From Hyphomicrobiales bacterium (GTDB taxonomy: Bacteria > Pseudomonadota > Alphaproteobacteria > Rhizobiales > Xanthobacteraceae): 64,000 nt of DNA. The notes under the pieces are model-generated. The model was not told where the DNA came from. It ran no database searches and was given only the letters and a program-made list of their open reading frames with translations. The stretch lies in the NCBI GenBank assembly GCA_009377755.1, contig WHTM01000017.1:34050-98049 (forward strand), written 5' to 3'. The stretch's first letter is position 1. Every line of letters starts with the position of its first letter. Shown piece by piece: positions 17,449 to 26,286 of the stretch. The position numbers and the translations under genes are program-made.

Positions 17449-18738
17449 ATGTCGGTACTCGATTTTCTGCCTGAAGGCGACGCCGCGCATGCGCGATCCG
17501 ACTACGTCGATCGCCACGAAGCGCTGTCGATGCTCGGCGTGAAGCCGCAGACACTCTATTCCTATGTTAGCCGCGGCCTGATCCGCCGCGTACCCAGTTC
17601 CGACGAGCGGACCAGCTACTACCACCGTGACGACTTGTTGCGGTTGCGCGCCCGCAGCGTCGCGCGCTCCGGTCACGGCCCGGCGGCCGCGAGCGCCATG
17701 CATTGGGGGGAGCCGGTCCTCACCACCGGCATTACCGAGATCACGGCGGACGGCCCCCGCTACCGCGACCGCCTGGCGATCGACCTCGCGCGCAGCAATT
17801 GCTCGTTCGAGGCGGTGGCGGAGTTCCTCTGGACCGGCCGCGCCCCGCGCGAACGCGCGACTTGGTCGACAGACCTGTCGATCGACGCCGTCGCCGCACA
17901 GCTCGCCGGGATCGTCCGCCTCTCGCCGGAGTTGCACATCCGCCAATTGCTGGCCGAAGTCGTGATGGTCTTGAGCCTTGCCGAAAGCCGCCCGCAGATA
18001 TCGGAAGCGCCGGACGCGGACATCGGACGCGCCAAGCGGCTCTTGCACGCGATGGCCGGCACGTTCGGCTATATGGGTCCGGCCAAGCGTTTCATCCGGG
18101 TCGAGAACGGCGAGCGCATCGCCCACGGCCTCGCTCGCGCCATGGGTCTGCCGCAGACCCGCTCGAACCTGCATGCGCTGAATGCGGCGCTGGTCCTGAT
18201 CGCAGACCATGAAATCACGCCGGCGACATTTGCCGGCCGGATCGCCGCGTCGGTCGGGAGTGATCTGCATTCCTGCGTCGGCGCCGCGTTGCAGGTCCAG
18301 TTCGGCTCCGGCCTCGGCCTTCGCTGCGACCGCGTGGAGGAGCTTCTCGCCGCGGCGTCACGGCGGGCGCGCGACGGCGAAGATGACGATTCGCGACTGC
18401 GCTCGGCGCCGATGTCGTTCGGATTCAGTCATCCCCTATACGCGGCCGGCGACCCGCGCGCCGCAATGCTGTTGGAATTGGCCACGGACGTCCGGCGCAA
18501 GGGCGCGATGCCCGCAGCCAACCGGCCGGCGTCGAGCAAGAGCCGCCAGCACCTCACTCTGGACGAGGCGTTAGTGGTGTTCTGCCGCGCGCTCGGGGTC
18601 GCGCGTCATCTCGCCGGCGGGCTTCTGGCGCTCGGCCGGGCGGCCGGTTGGATCGCGCATGTGTTCGAACAGCGTGAGCAGGGATTCCTGATCCGGCCGC
18701 GCGGAAAGTTCGTCGCGGGACCGCACCGCCCCGATTGA
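17449..18738 (+). CDS. Citrate-synthase-like protein with N-terminal helix-turn-helix domain
   Basis: A 429-residue protein. Residues 18-65 (YVDRHEALSMLGVKPQTLYSY, SRGLIRRVPS) form an HTH related to MerR or excisionase types. The rest is a citrate-synthase fold: ADHE at 252-255, FGFSHPLYAAGDPRA at 324-338 and LTLDEAL near 372. These match the pig-enzyme His238, His320 and Asp375 regions. The loop that should hold the catalytic His of PLHG reads QFGSGLGLR (about 284-292), so that His is missing. It may be a condensing enzyme of altered chemistry or a metabolite-sensing regulator. GAAGAG precedes the ATG. Confidence 0.8.
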   Translation: MSVLDFLPEGDAAHARSDYVDRHEALSMLGVKPQTLYSYVSRGLIRRVPSSDERTSYYHRDDLLRLRARSVARSGHGPAAASAMHWGEPVLTTGITEITADGPRYRDRLAIDLARSNCSFEAVAEFLWTGRAPRERATWSTDLSIDAVAAQLAGIVRLSPELHIRQLLAEVVMVLSLAESRPQISEAPDADIGRAKRLLHAMAGTFGYMGPAKRFIRVENGERIAHGLARAMGLPQTRSNLHALNAALVLIADHEITPATFAGRIAASVGSDLHSCVGAALQVQFGSGLGLRCDRVEELLAAASRRARDGEDDDSRLRSAPMSFGFSHPLYAAGDPRAAMLLELATDVRRKGAMPAANRPASSKSRQHLTLDEALVVFCRALGVARHLAGGLLALGRAAGWIAHVFEQREQGFLIRPRGKFVAGPHRPD

Positions 18739-18783
18739 GGCTCTCAATTCCGGCGCCGTGCTCCTGCAGAGTCCCGGCCTGGA

Positions 18784-19791
18784 TCAGCGCGGCGCGGACG
18801 CACCGTCGCGGGCTTTGCGCGATTGCAGGAGCGGCCCCCAGAGGTCGATGTCCTTGTTGAGCAGCCGCCCGGCCAGCGCCGCGGACCCGCCGACCGGCCG
18901 AATGCTCAGCTCGGCGAACCGTTGCGCCACGGCCGACGACTTGATCGCCTTGTCGAGCCCCGCATTCAGGATAGCGACGATGTTGGCCGGGGTTTTCTGC
19001 GGAACGAACAGCGACAACCAGCCGAGGAACGAGTAGCCCGGGACGCCAGCCTCCGCGATGGTCGGAACGTTCGGCAGCGACGGGGCGCGCTCGTCCGAGG
19101 TGACTCCCAGGGGCTTCAGCTTTCCGTCGCGGATGAAGGGCAACGACTCGGGGATGCCCATCACCATCCCGTCCACCCGCCCAGCAATGAGATCGGGCAT
19201 GGCAGCCGCGGAACCGCGATAAGGCACATCGATGATGTCAACACCGGCCTTCACTTTGAGAAGCTCGGCGGTGAGATAAGACGACGAGCCCGGACCGGAC
19301 GAGGCCATTGACAGCTGACCGGGCCTGGCGCGTGCTAGCATCAGGAAATTCGCCAGAGAGTTGGCCGACAGGCTTGGGCCAACGACGAGGATGTTGGGAA
19401 GATTGCCGACGACGATAACAGGCGCAATCGCCGCCTTCGGATTCCAGCCTGTGTTCTGCGTCATGAACTGATTGGCGGCACAGGCGACGTTGCACAACAG
19501 CAGCGTATAGCCGTCGGAAGCTGAGCGGGCTGCGGCCTGCGCGCCGACCAATCCACCAGCGCCGGTAATGTTCTCGACATAGAACTGCCAGCCGGTCGCG
19601 GTGGCCGCATGTTGAATGAGCGTGCGGGCGAGAATGTCAGCCGCCCCGCCCGCCGCGAACGGGACCACGATACGGATATTCTTGCGCGGGAACGAGTCGG
19701 CGGTCTGCGCCACTGACGACCCGCAGGCGAGCGTGCAGATAGCCAATGCCGCAAGCCCTGCTCGCGGCGATGCCCTGAGATTGAATTGCAT
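18784..19791 (-). CDS. Periplasmic solute receptor, Bug (TctC) family
   Basis: A 335-residue Bug receptor with GGAGGG seven bases before its ATG. The signal peptide ends near SVAQT, and the Bug loop reads FPRKNIRIVVPFAAGGAADILAR. The conserved VPYRGSAAAMPDLIAGRVD and RPVGGSAA segments are present. The gene is downstream of the second racemase-like gene, separated by 200 bp that include a decayed reading frame. Its stop is convergent with the citrate-synthase-like gene, 45 bp apart. No permease is adjacent. Confidence 0.9.
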   Translation of the reverse strand: MQFNLRASPRAGLAALAICTLACGSSVAQTADSFPRKNIRIVVPFAAGGAADILARTLIQHAATATGWQFYVENITGAGGLVGAQAAARSASDGYTLLLCNVACAANQFMTQNTGWNPKAAIAPVIVVGNLPNILVVGPSLSANSLANFLMLARARPGQLSMASSGPGSSSYLTAELLKVKAGVDIIDVPYRGSAAAMPDLIAGRVDGMVMGIPESLPFIRDGKLKPLGVTSDERAPSLPNVPTIAEAGVPGYSFLGWLSLFVPQKTPANIVAILNAGLDKAIKSSAVAQRFAELSIRPVGGSAALAGRLLNKDIDLWGPLLQSRKARDGASAPR

Positions 19792-19833
19792 GTCGATGCC
19801 CTCCGGGATGATGACGACCCGAGCCTGCTGTCG

Positions 19834-19970
19834 CTATTGCGTATGATTCAGCCCAAACTGACGATGGTCGACCCTCGCGCGCGCCTTATCGTCGGCGAGC
19901 TTCTGCTTGAAGTTCTCCAGGGCCGATCGATGTCGAACTCCGCCGGGCCGAACAGCTCAGGCTCGTTCAA
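19834..19970 (-). pseudogene. Frameshifted C-terminal remnant of an unidentified gene
   Basis: On the minus strand one frame reads LNEPELFGPAEFDID. A one-base shift at the next codon gives RALENFKQKLADDKARARV and then VDHRQFGLNHTQ before a TAG at 19834-19836. Both parts have coding-like composition in a coherent protein style, and restoring one G joins them. This looks like the tail of a decayed gene, about 44 residues long, between the racemase-like and Bug genes. I cannot identify the family. Confidence 0.4.
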
Positions 19971-19993
19971 TATGGCGGCCCGGGCATGGGATT

Positions 19994-20734
19994 CTACTTG
20001 CCGTCGAACAGGGGGGACTTTGGCCAGTAGACGCGGCTGTAGTTGAGCTTGAGGCTGACCAGCATGGCGGCGAGCCGGATCGGCGCGCCGATGCCCTCGA
20101 CGACCGGCACGCCGAGCTCCTTCATCAGCCAATCCGGCTTGATATGCACCGGACACTGGGTGATGCCCATCGGCAGGATTACATCGGCGCCGAGCTTGAT
20201 CAGCTCCCGTGCCTTGTCGACGAAAGTCCCGACGACCTTGTCGCGGTTGGCGATGATATCAGGCAGCTCGAAGCCGCAGGTGCGCCACCCGATCACCTTG
20301 TCCATCATGTGGAACCGCTCGACCATGCGGTATCCGAGCGGCAGGACGAAGTCGTCGTACATCAGAATGCCGAAGCGCCGCCCGAGCATGGACGCGATGT
20401 GCAGCATCGATTCGCTTGGACCGACAACCGGGATACTGACGACGCAGCGGCCGGCGTCGACACCGAGATCGAGCGTGCCGAGCGGAACGACGGCGTCGTA
20501 GCCCTGCTTCTCGGCTTCACGAAACGCATCAAGAAAGGGAGGGACGGCAAGCCCGAGCAGATCCGGCGCGTTGCCGATGTAGTACGGCGTAGCCTTGACC
20601 GAAACGATTCCCACTTCGACTTCCATCGAGGAATAGGCGAGTGCGGCATCTTCGCGGCGCTTCCGTTCCTCCGGCGGATACTCGCCGATCACGAAAGCGA
20701 CACGAATCTTGCGGGTCAAACCTGGCTCGGCCAT
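19994..20734 (-). CDS. Asp/Glu/hydantoin racemase or arylmalonate-decarboxylase-like protein, paralog 2
   Basis: A 246-residue paralog of 12771-13508, sharing VAFVIGEYPPEE, YDAVVPLGTLDLGVDAGR and the C-terminal GITQCPVHIKP with GVPVVEGIGAPIRLA. The second-half Cys is kept. The Cys in GPCEAA of the first paralog is Ser here (GPSESM). The first classical racemase Cys position is again empty. AGGAGG precedes the ATG at 20734. It lies upstream of a Bug receptor gene, the reverse order to paralog 1, and downstream of a GlcG-like gene. The substrate is unknown. Confidence 0.75.
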   Translation of the reverse strand: MAEPGLTRKIRVAFVIGEYPPEERKRREDAALAYSSMEVEVGIVSVKATPYYIGNAPDLLGLAVPPFLDAFREAEKQGYDAVVPLGTLDLGVDAGRCVVSIPVVGPSESMLHIASMLGRRFGILMYDDFVLPLGYRMVERFHMMDKVIGWRTCGFELPDIIANRDKVVGTFVDKARELIKLGADVILPMGITQCPVHIKPDWLMKELGVPVVEGIGAPIRLAAMLVSLKLNYSRVYWPKSPLFDGK

Positions 20735-20826
20735 TGTCCCTCCTGAACGTGACGGCTGACGTCCGCATCCAAAACAGAGGCCGCCGGCCGGTGGACGGTA
20801 GGCGTCTTGGCCAACCGTCGGCAAGA

Positions 20827-20842
20827 TTGATCGCCGAATCGA
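20827..20842. promoter_or_regulatory. TTGAT-N6-ATCGA palindrome (site A of a shared motif)
   Basis: TTGAT-CGCCGA-ATCGA lies in the 155-bp gap upstream of the second racemase-like gene. The reverse strand reads GATTCGGCGATCAATC, which differs by one base from GATTCGCCGATCAATC at 47470-47485. Confidence 0.4.
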
Positions 20843-20889
20843 TTCAAGGGAATCATTCCACGGATCGCACAGGCCGCCACGGCGATGAG

Positions 20890-21288
20890 CTATTTCCCGA
20901 AGGCTTCCGCTCCGGCTTTCGCGACCAGCTCGTCATCGTGATCGATTCCCGAGACTCCGATGCCGCCGAGACACTCTCCCTCGAACAGAATCGGAATGCC
21001 GCCTTCGACGCCGAGGCAGTTCGGCACCATCAGGAACCCCGGCCGCTCCTTGACGCGCGCCTCGAAAGCCGAACTCGGCCGCCCTCGCAGCGCCGCGGTG
21101 CGTGCCTTGAGCGTCGACATTTCAACAGTATTGACGCCGTTGCCGTCAGGCCGCTCCAGATGCAGCAAGTGGCCACCCACATCCACGACCGCGACTGTCG
21201 GCTCGCGCTTGATTTTTGCGCCGGTCGCCTTGGCGGCCGCCACCATTTTGAGCACATCATCGGTCGTCAGCGTCGGCTTCATGCGCAT
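20890..21288 (-). CDS. GlcG/HbpS-like domain protein
   Basis: A 132-residue single-domain protein of the GlcG/HbpS family: ALVLK-type N-terminal helix (TTDDVLKMVAAAKATG), VAVVDVGGHLLHLERPDG, and the C-terminal GGIPILFEGECLGGIGVSG. Members bind heme or small ligands and are often beside genes for hydroxy-acid or diol use; the biochemical role is mostly unclear. I chose the ATG at 21288, six bases after GGAG; a long upstream extension is not conserved. It is divergent from the MmgE/PrpD gene. Confidence 0.85.
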   Translation of the reverse strand: MRMKPTLTTDDVLKMVAAAKATGAKIKREPTVAVVDVGGHLLHLERPDGNGVNTVEMSTLKARTAALRGRPSSAFEARVKERPGFLMVPNCLGVEGGIPILFEGECLGGIGVSGIDHDDELVAKAGAEAFGK

Positions 21289-21401
21289 GGTATGCTCCAG
21301 TGTCGTCAATGAAACTTGAACTCGCTCGAACAAAGCGACGGAACGCTGCCGCCGGTGCGAGCGCAAGTCTACTTTAGCGGCGGCGGCGCAGCCGGTCCTG
21401 A

Positions 21402-21417
21402 TTGATTCTGCATTCAA
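21402..21417. promoter_or_regulatory. TTGAT-N6-TTCAA element (site E of a shared motif)
   Basis: TTGAT-TCTGCA-TTCAA lies in the 191-bp divergent region between the GlcG-like gene and the MmgE/PrpD gene. One base differs from the TTGAT-N6-ATCAA palindrome at 47468-47483. Confidence 0.3.
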
Positions 21418-21479
21418 CCGCTTGACGTGCGACGTTGACCCTGCCGATGACACGAGATGCGACAAAAGGACGTACAGCC

Positions 21480-22874
21480 ATGGGCGGCACGGTGCAGGAA
21501 AACGCAACGCCACCGGTGAGCATGGTCGCGCGGTTTGCCGACTGGATCGGCGCCTTCGCCAGATCGCCGGTGCCGGACGCGACGGCCGAGCGTGCGCGCG
21601 CGATATTGCTCGATAGTCTGGCTTGCGCCCTCTACGCCGGCAAGGATGAGAAGGCGCAGAGCGCGCTGCGAACCGCGCGGAGCCTCGGCGACGGTGGGGA
21701 TTGCACGGTCATCGGCACGCGGCACAGGACATCGTTGCCGGTCGCCGCCTTTGCCAATGGCGTGCTCATTCGCACGCTTGACCTCAACGACACCTATGCC
21801 GGTCCGCGGCAGGTCGGTCATCCGAGCGACAATATTTCCGCCGCGTTGGCGGCGGCCGAAATGGCAGACCTTTCGGGCGCGGATCTGATCCGGGCCATCC
21901 GGCTCGGGTATGAGATCTATTGCCGTATTCTCGACATGGGCGACCCGGAAAGCCCCTGGGACCATGTCACCGTGTCGGGATTGGTGACCGCGGCGATGGT
22001 CGGTTGGCTGCTGCGGCTGCCGCCGGATCGGCTGGGCCACGCGATCTCACTTGCGGCCATGCACTGCGCAACGTTGGGAGAGGTTCGCGTCGGGCACGTC
22101 TCCGGGGCGAAGTCGATTGCCAATGCCGTGGTCACGCAGACCGCATCGCTGCTGACCCTGCTTGCCGCCAACGGAATGACAGGCCCGCGTCACGGCATCG
22201 AAGGGGTGCGGGGCTATGCTGCTCTCATTCTCGACGGCATCGACTTCTCCGGCTTTTTCGCGTCAAGCCAATCCACCGACCGTATTGTATCGGTCGGCCT
22301 GAAGCAGTATCCGTGCTTCGCTCTTGCTCAGGGGCCGATATCCGCCGCGATTGAATTGCGCCGCCTTCTCGGCACGCCTACGGCGATCGAACGGCTCGAA
22401 ATTTCGCTGGCCAATACCGGGCCGGCGCGGCTGCGCCTGAAGGATTCGCACGGCCGTGCGCCGGACTCGCGTGAGGCCGCCGACCATAGCATTTATTTCC
22501 TTGTCGCCATCGCCCTGCTCGACGGCCGCGTCGGTCTGGACCAGTTCAGGTCGGAGCGCTGGCGAGAGGATGATGTACGCGCACTGATTGCGCGCATGGA
22601 GGCACATATCGATCCTGACCTTCAGCCGGCGACGTCGCTACCGTGTCGGCTGCGGGCGCTGCGGCCGGGTGGCGAGCAAATTGTCGTCGAGCGACCTGCG
22701 TCGCCCGGCAGCCCCGCAATGCCGCTGACGTGGGACGGCGTCAGAGAAAAGTTCCGTCTCTGCGCGTCCGGCGTGCTCGATCCGGACGCGCAGCTTCGTG
22801 TAATCGATCAGATTGGAGAAATCGAAAGCCATTCGGTCCGGTCATTGATGCATTGCCTCGTGCCCCAGCAGTAG
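21480..22874 (+). CDS. MmgE/PrpD-family protein
   Basis: A 464-residue protein of the 2-methylcitrate dehydratase (PrpD) and MmgE superfamily. It is recognised by the N-terminal helical domain (RARAILLDSLACALYAG), the PVAAFANGVLIRTLDLNDTY region with GHPSDN near residue 105, and KSIANAVVTQTASLLTLLAANG. Family members dehydrate or isomerise hydroxy-polycarboxylates such as methylcitrate or cis-aconitate analogues. The ATG at 21480 follows AAAAGGA. It starts a plus-strand run into the CoA ligase and hydratase-lyase genes, 178 bp upstream of the ligase. Confidence 0.85.
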   Translation: MGGTVQENATPPVSMVARFADWIGAFARSPVPDATAERARAILLDSLACALYAGKDEKAQSALRTARSLGDGGDCTVIGTRHRTSLPVAAFANGVLIRTLDLNDTYAGPRQVGHPSDNISAALAAAEMADLSGADLIRAIRLGYEIYCRILDMGDPESPWDHVTVSGLVTAAMVGWLLRLPPDRLGHAISLAAMHCATLGEVRVGHVSGAKSIANAVVTQTASLLTLLAANGMTGPRHGIEGVRGYAALILDGIDFSGFFASSQSTDRIVSVGLKQYPCFALAQGPISAAIELRRLLGTPTAIERLEISLANTGPARLRLKDSHGRAPDSREAADHSIYFLVAIALLDGRVGLDQFRSERWREDDVRALIARMEAHIDPDLQPATSLPCRLRALRPGGEQIVVERPASPGSPAMPLTWDGVREKFRLCASGVLDPDAQLRVIDQIGEIESHSVRSLMHCLVPQQ

Positions 22875-23052
22875 ACCGATGTCAGGGAGAGGCCCGCTCG
22901 GCGCCGGATGGTGCGCCTTGCACGACCTGTGTTGGGCTGGTCGTGCCGCCCCGCCTGGCGCCGTGGCTGCCAAAACTGCTGTATGGACAGTTGACCATAA
23001 CGTGCCGCGCGCCGATGGCGCGCATGCACGCCAAGACGAGAGAGGAAGCAGA

Positions 23053-24630
23053 ATGACGACCGTCCCGATGTCAGACACGCTCGGAGAGTTCATCGAGCGG
23101 AACGGACGTGACCATCCGACGCTGCCGGCGGTCATCTATCAGGGCCGCACGTACAGCCATGCAGAGTATCGCGACCGTACCCACCGTTTGGCGAATGCGC
23201 TCTATGCCCGCGGGCTGCGGCGCCAGCATCGTGTGGGTGTGCTGGCGCAGAACTCGCCGGCACATCTCGGGGCCTATGCGGCCTGCGAGGTTGCCGGATT
23301 CATCAGCGCGTCGGTGAACTATCGACTGGCGGCACCGGAGATTCTCTACATCCTCAAGGATTCCGCACCCTCCGTACTGATCTTCGATGCCGAGTATGCG
23401 GACATCGTGGCGCAGGTGCGCCAACACATGCCGGAACTGGAACACTATATTGTCATCGGTGAGAACGGGCCCGACTGGGCGGAAAACTACGAGGCCGTGC
23501 TTGCTGGCGCCTCAGCGGAAACACCGCCGATTTGTGCGCGCCCCGATGACATCGCCTATCTGATCTACACCAGCGGAACCACCGGCCGGCCGAAAGGCGC
23601 CATGCTCGATCACAAGGGCCAGGTCGGTTTCATCCGGATGGAAGCGATCGAGATGAACGCCAGCCAGACCGACCGCATCCTGCTGGTGATGCCATTCTAT
23701 CATATCGGCGCCAAGTGCAGTCAGCTCACCTATTCTCTGTGCGGCGGGACCGTCATCCTGCATCGTTCGTATGACACCCGCGAAGTCGCTGCATCGATCG
23801 AGCGGGAACGCGCGACCGCCGCGCATCTGGCGCCGATCATGGTTCAGGACCTGCTGGACCTGCCCAACCTGAAGACATTCGATCATTCGTCGTTGCGGCT
23901 GATACTCTATGCGTCAGGCCCAATGGCAGTCGCCCAGCTTCGGCGCGCACTCGCAACCTACGGACCAATCTTCATGCAGGTGTATGGCATGACCGAAACC
24001 GGCCTGGGCACCGTCCTGCACCCGCACCAACATGTGCTCGACGGCACGCCGGAACAGACGCGGCGCCTTTCGTCCGCCGGACAAGCGGCGCTCGGCTATC
24101 AGGTGCGCGTGGTGCGGCCGGACGGCACCGATTGTGAACCGGAAGAACTCGGCGAGGTGCTGATCGCCGGCCCCGGAGTCATGCGCGGCTACTGGAACAA
24201 TCATGCCGCGACGTTTTCCGCCATCGAGGACGGATGGATGCATACCGGCGACATTGGCACCTTCGATAAGGATCAGTTCCTGTATGTGCTCGACCGCAAG
24301 AAGGACATGATCATTTCCGGTGGCGAAAACATCTATCCGCGGGAGGTCGAGGAAGCGATCTACCATCATCCCGGCGTCGCCGAGGTGGCGGTCGTCGGTA
24401 TGCCGGACCAACGCTGGGGCGAGTCGGTTAAGGCCTTTGTCGTGTGCAAGCCGGGAACGTCGGCGACCGAGGACGAGATCATCGCCCATTGTCGTACGCT
24501 GATCGCCAGCTACAAGAAGCCGAAGCGGGTCGTTTTCATCGAGGCGCTGCCACGGCTACCGAACAAGAAGATCGACAAGAAGCAACTGCGGGCGGCTGAT
24601 TGGGAGGGGCGCGACCGTCAAGTCAACTAG
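23053..24630 (+). CDS. AMP-forming acyl-CoA ligase, likely for an aromatic or hydroxycinnamic acid
   Basis: A 525-residue ANL-superfamily ligase. It has the P-loop YTSGTTGRPKGAMLDHKG near residue 175, YGMTETG near 310, GWMHTGDIGTFDKD with RKKDMIISGGENIYPREVE near 395-430, and the C-terminal catalytic Lys in PNKKIDKKQLR. It makes an acyl-adenylate, then a CoA thioester. The next gene resembles hydroxycinnamoyl-CoA hydratase-lyase, so p-coumarate or ferulate activation (Fcs role) is the leading guess. Fatty or cyclic acids remain possible. AGAGGAAG precedes the ATG at 23053. Confidence 0.85.
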   Translation: MTTVPMSDTLGEFIERNGRDHPTLPAVIYQGRTYSHAEYRDRTHRLANALYARGLRRQHRVGVLAQNSPAHLGAYAACEVAGFISASVNYRLAAPEILYILKDSAPSVLIFDAEYADIVAQVRQHMPELEHYIVIGENGPDWAENYEAVLAGASAETPPICARPDDIAYLIYTSGTTGRPKGAMLDHKGQVGFIRMEAIEMNASQTDRILLVMPFYHIGAKCSQLTYSLCGGTVILHRSYDTREVAASIERERATAAHLAPIMVQDLLDLPNLKTFDHSSLRLILYASGPMAVAQLRRALATYGPIFMQVYGMTETGLGTVLHPHQHVLDGTPEQTRRLSSAGQAALGYQVRVVRPDGTDCEPEELGEVLIAGPGVMRGYWNNHAATFSAIEDGWMHTGDIGTFDKDQFLYVLDRKKDMIISGGENIYPREVEEAIYHHPGVAEVAVVGMPDQRWGESVKAFVVCKPGTSATEDEIIAHCRTLIASYKKPKRVVFIEALPRLPNKKIDKKQLRAADWEGRDRQVN

Positions 24631-24725
24631 CAGATCAAATCGCAGCTCAACTCGCGCGCGCGACCAGCACGGGCTCATCCGGCGGTGTCGCGCGGCCCCC
24701 CTTTCCCGACGATCAGGAGAACAAT

Positions 24726-25556
24726 ATGACCTACAAGACCCTCGACCTATCGATTGCGGATGCGGTCGCGACCGTGACGCTCAATCGTCCCGAAAAGCGC
24801 AACGCCATGAATCCGACCCTGCATGTCGAGATGACCGATCTGCTGGAGCAGTTGCGCTATGATGACGCCGTGAAGGTGATCGTATTCACCGGCGCCGGGA
24901 AGGCATTCTGCGCCGGCATGGACCTAAAGGAATTCTTTGTCGAACTTCGCGACAATCCGAGGGAATACGACCGCATCACGCGGCTCGCCGTCGAGTGGCG
25001 CTATCGCACCCTGCGCTACCACCCCAAGATCACCATTGCGATGATCAACGGCTACTGCTTCGGCGGAGCGTTTTCGTTCGTGGAGGGTTGCGATCTGGCG
25101 ATCGCGGCTGACGAGGCGACGTTCGGCCTCTCCGAGATCAACTTCAAGATGTTCCCGGGCGGCAGCGTCAGCAAGGCGATCGCCAATCTGCTCTCGCCTC
25201 GAGATGCGCTGTGGTATGGCCTGACAGGTTATACCTTCGACGGCCGGGAGGCCGCACGGATCGGCCTCGTCAATCGCAGCTTTGCCTTGGCATCGCTGCG
25301 CGACGAGGCGATCAAGGTCGCCCGGGATATTGCCGGCAAGGACGCGGTCGCGTTGCGCGCGGCGAAGGAGGCTTTCCGCTATTCGCTCGAGATGTCGGGC
25401 GATGCCGCGATGAGTTATTCCTCGGCCAAGGAGTCGGAGGTCGTCTTGCGCCAGAACGATGCGTGGCGCGAGGAAGGCATCGGCGATTTCATCAGCGGAA
25501 AATACAAGCCTGGGCTCGGCGGAATCGAGCAGGCGAGCGGCGGCGCGCACCGCTGA
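24726..25556 (+). CDS. Crotonase-family enzyme resembling hydroxycinnamoyl-CoA hydratase-lyase
   Basis: A 276-residue crotonase. It matches, from memory, the Pseudomonas feruloyl/p-coumaroyl-CoA hydratase-lyase (Ech/HCHL): TLNRPEKRNAMNPTL, GAGKAFCAGMDLKEFF, NGYCFGGAFS (Ser117), ATFGLSEIN (Glu137) and a late Tyr in MSYSSAKES. HCHL hydrates the side chain and splits off acetyl-CoA, giving a benzaldehyde such as vanillin. The HCHL Tyr in KEYF is Phe70 here, which could change phenol recognition. No aldehyde dehydrogenase gene is nearby. GATCAGGAG lies upstream of the ATG at 24726. Confidence 0.75.
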   Translation: MTYKTLDLSIADAVATVTLNRPEKRNAMNPTLHVEMTDLLEQLRYDDAVKVIVFTGAGKAFCAGMDLKEFFVELRDNPREYDRITRLAVEWRYRTLRYHPKITIAMINGYCFGGAFSFVEGCDLAIAADEATFGLSEINFKMFPGGSVSKAIANLLSPRDALWYGLTGYTFDGREAARIGLVNRSFALASLRDEAIKVARDIAGKDAVALRAAKEAFRYSLEMSGDAAMSYSSAKESEVVLRQNDAWREEGIGDFISGKYKPGLGGIEQASGGAHR

Positions 25557-25578
25557 CAGTGGCTCGGGGAAAGGCGGA

Positions 25579-26058
25579 TCAGGGATAGAAGATGGAAATT
25601 GACTCGGCGACGAAGGCGGGGCGCTCATTGCCCTCGATCATCATCCGACACGCGGTGGTGAGACGAATCCTGCCTTCGTCGAGGGATTCTGTCTGCTGCG
25701 GCGTGGCGAACAGACAGACCTTCGATCCCGCCGGCACCGCGCCGGTAAATCGGACACGATTGAGGCCATAATTCAGCGCGCGCCGAAAGCGGACCTCGAT
25801 CAGATCGCCCATCAGGCCGGTGATCAGCGCCAGCGTCAGATAGCCATGAGCGATGGGAGCTCCCCAACGGAGCTCCCGTTTCGCCCGCTCGACATCGGTG
25901 TGAATCCAGTGCTCATCGCCGGTGATCTTTCCGAATGCGTCGATCATCACCTGGTCGATGACGAGCGTGCGTGACGGACCGAGTTCCACGCCGATGTGTT
26001 GCGGCAGCTCGGCGACAGCCACGACGAGCTTGGGCTGGATCTTACGGTCTGGGTCCAT
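25579..26058 (-). CDS. MaoC-like (R)-specific enoyl-CoA hydratase
   Basis: A 159-residue single hot-dog domain with the hydratase-2 motif: Asp and His in TGDEHWIHTD near residue 50, followed by GAPIAHGYLTLALI. It probably hydrates an enoyl-CoA thioester to the R-3-hydroxyacyl form. It is on the opposite strand from the ligase and HCHL-like genes, with its stop 22 bp from the HCHL-like stop, and it is divergent from the TRAP receptor gene across 228 bp. That divergent space shows no palindrome I could support. Confidence 0.88.
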   Translation of the reverse strand: MDPDRKIQPKLVVAVAELPQHIGVELGPSRTLVIDQVMIDAFGKITGDEHWIHTDVERAKRELRWGAPIAHGYLTLALITGLMGDLIEVRFRRALNYGLNRVRFTGAVPAGSKVCLFATPQQTESLDEGRIRLTTACRMMIEGNERPAFVAESISIFYP

Positions 26059-26286
26059 GTTGTTGTCGGCTCTTGCGCTCCGCAGCCATGCACATTGTCT
26101 CTGTCAGATCGACGAAGAGCGCATGACTGGTTGCGGGAAGCGGATTTTCGCCCGCCGATGTATCCATCGTCAGTCTGCTCAAACGAACGCTTGACACTGG
26201 GCGCGATCCAAGGAGACTTTGGAGCAAATCGAGACAATGAAAAGCAAAGAGGCCATGTCCGATCCGCGCCCAAAAGGGGAGAAACG

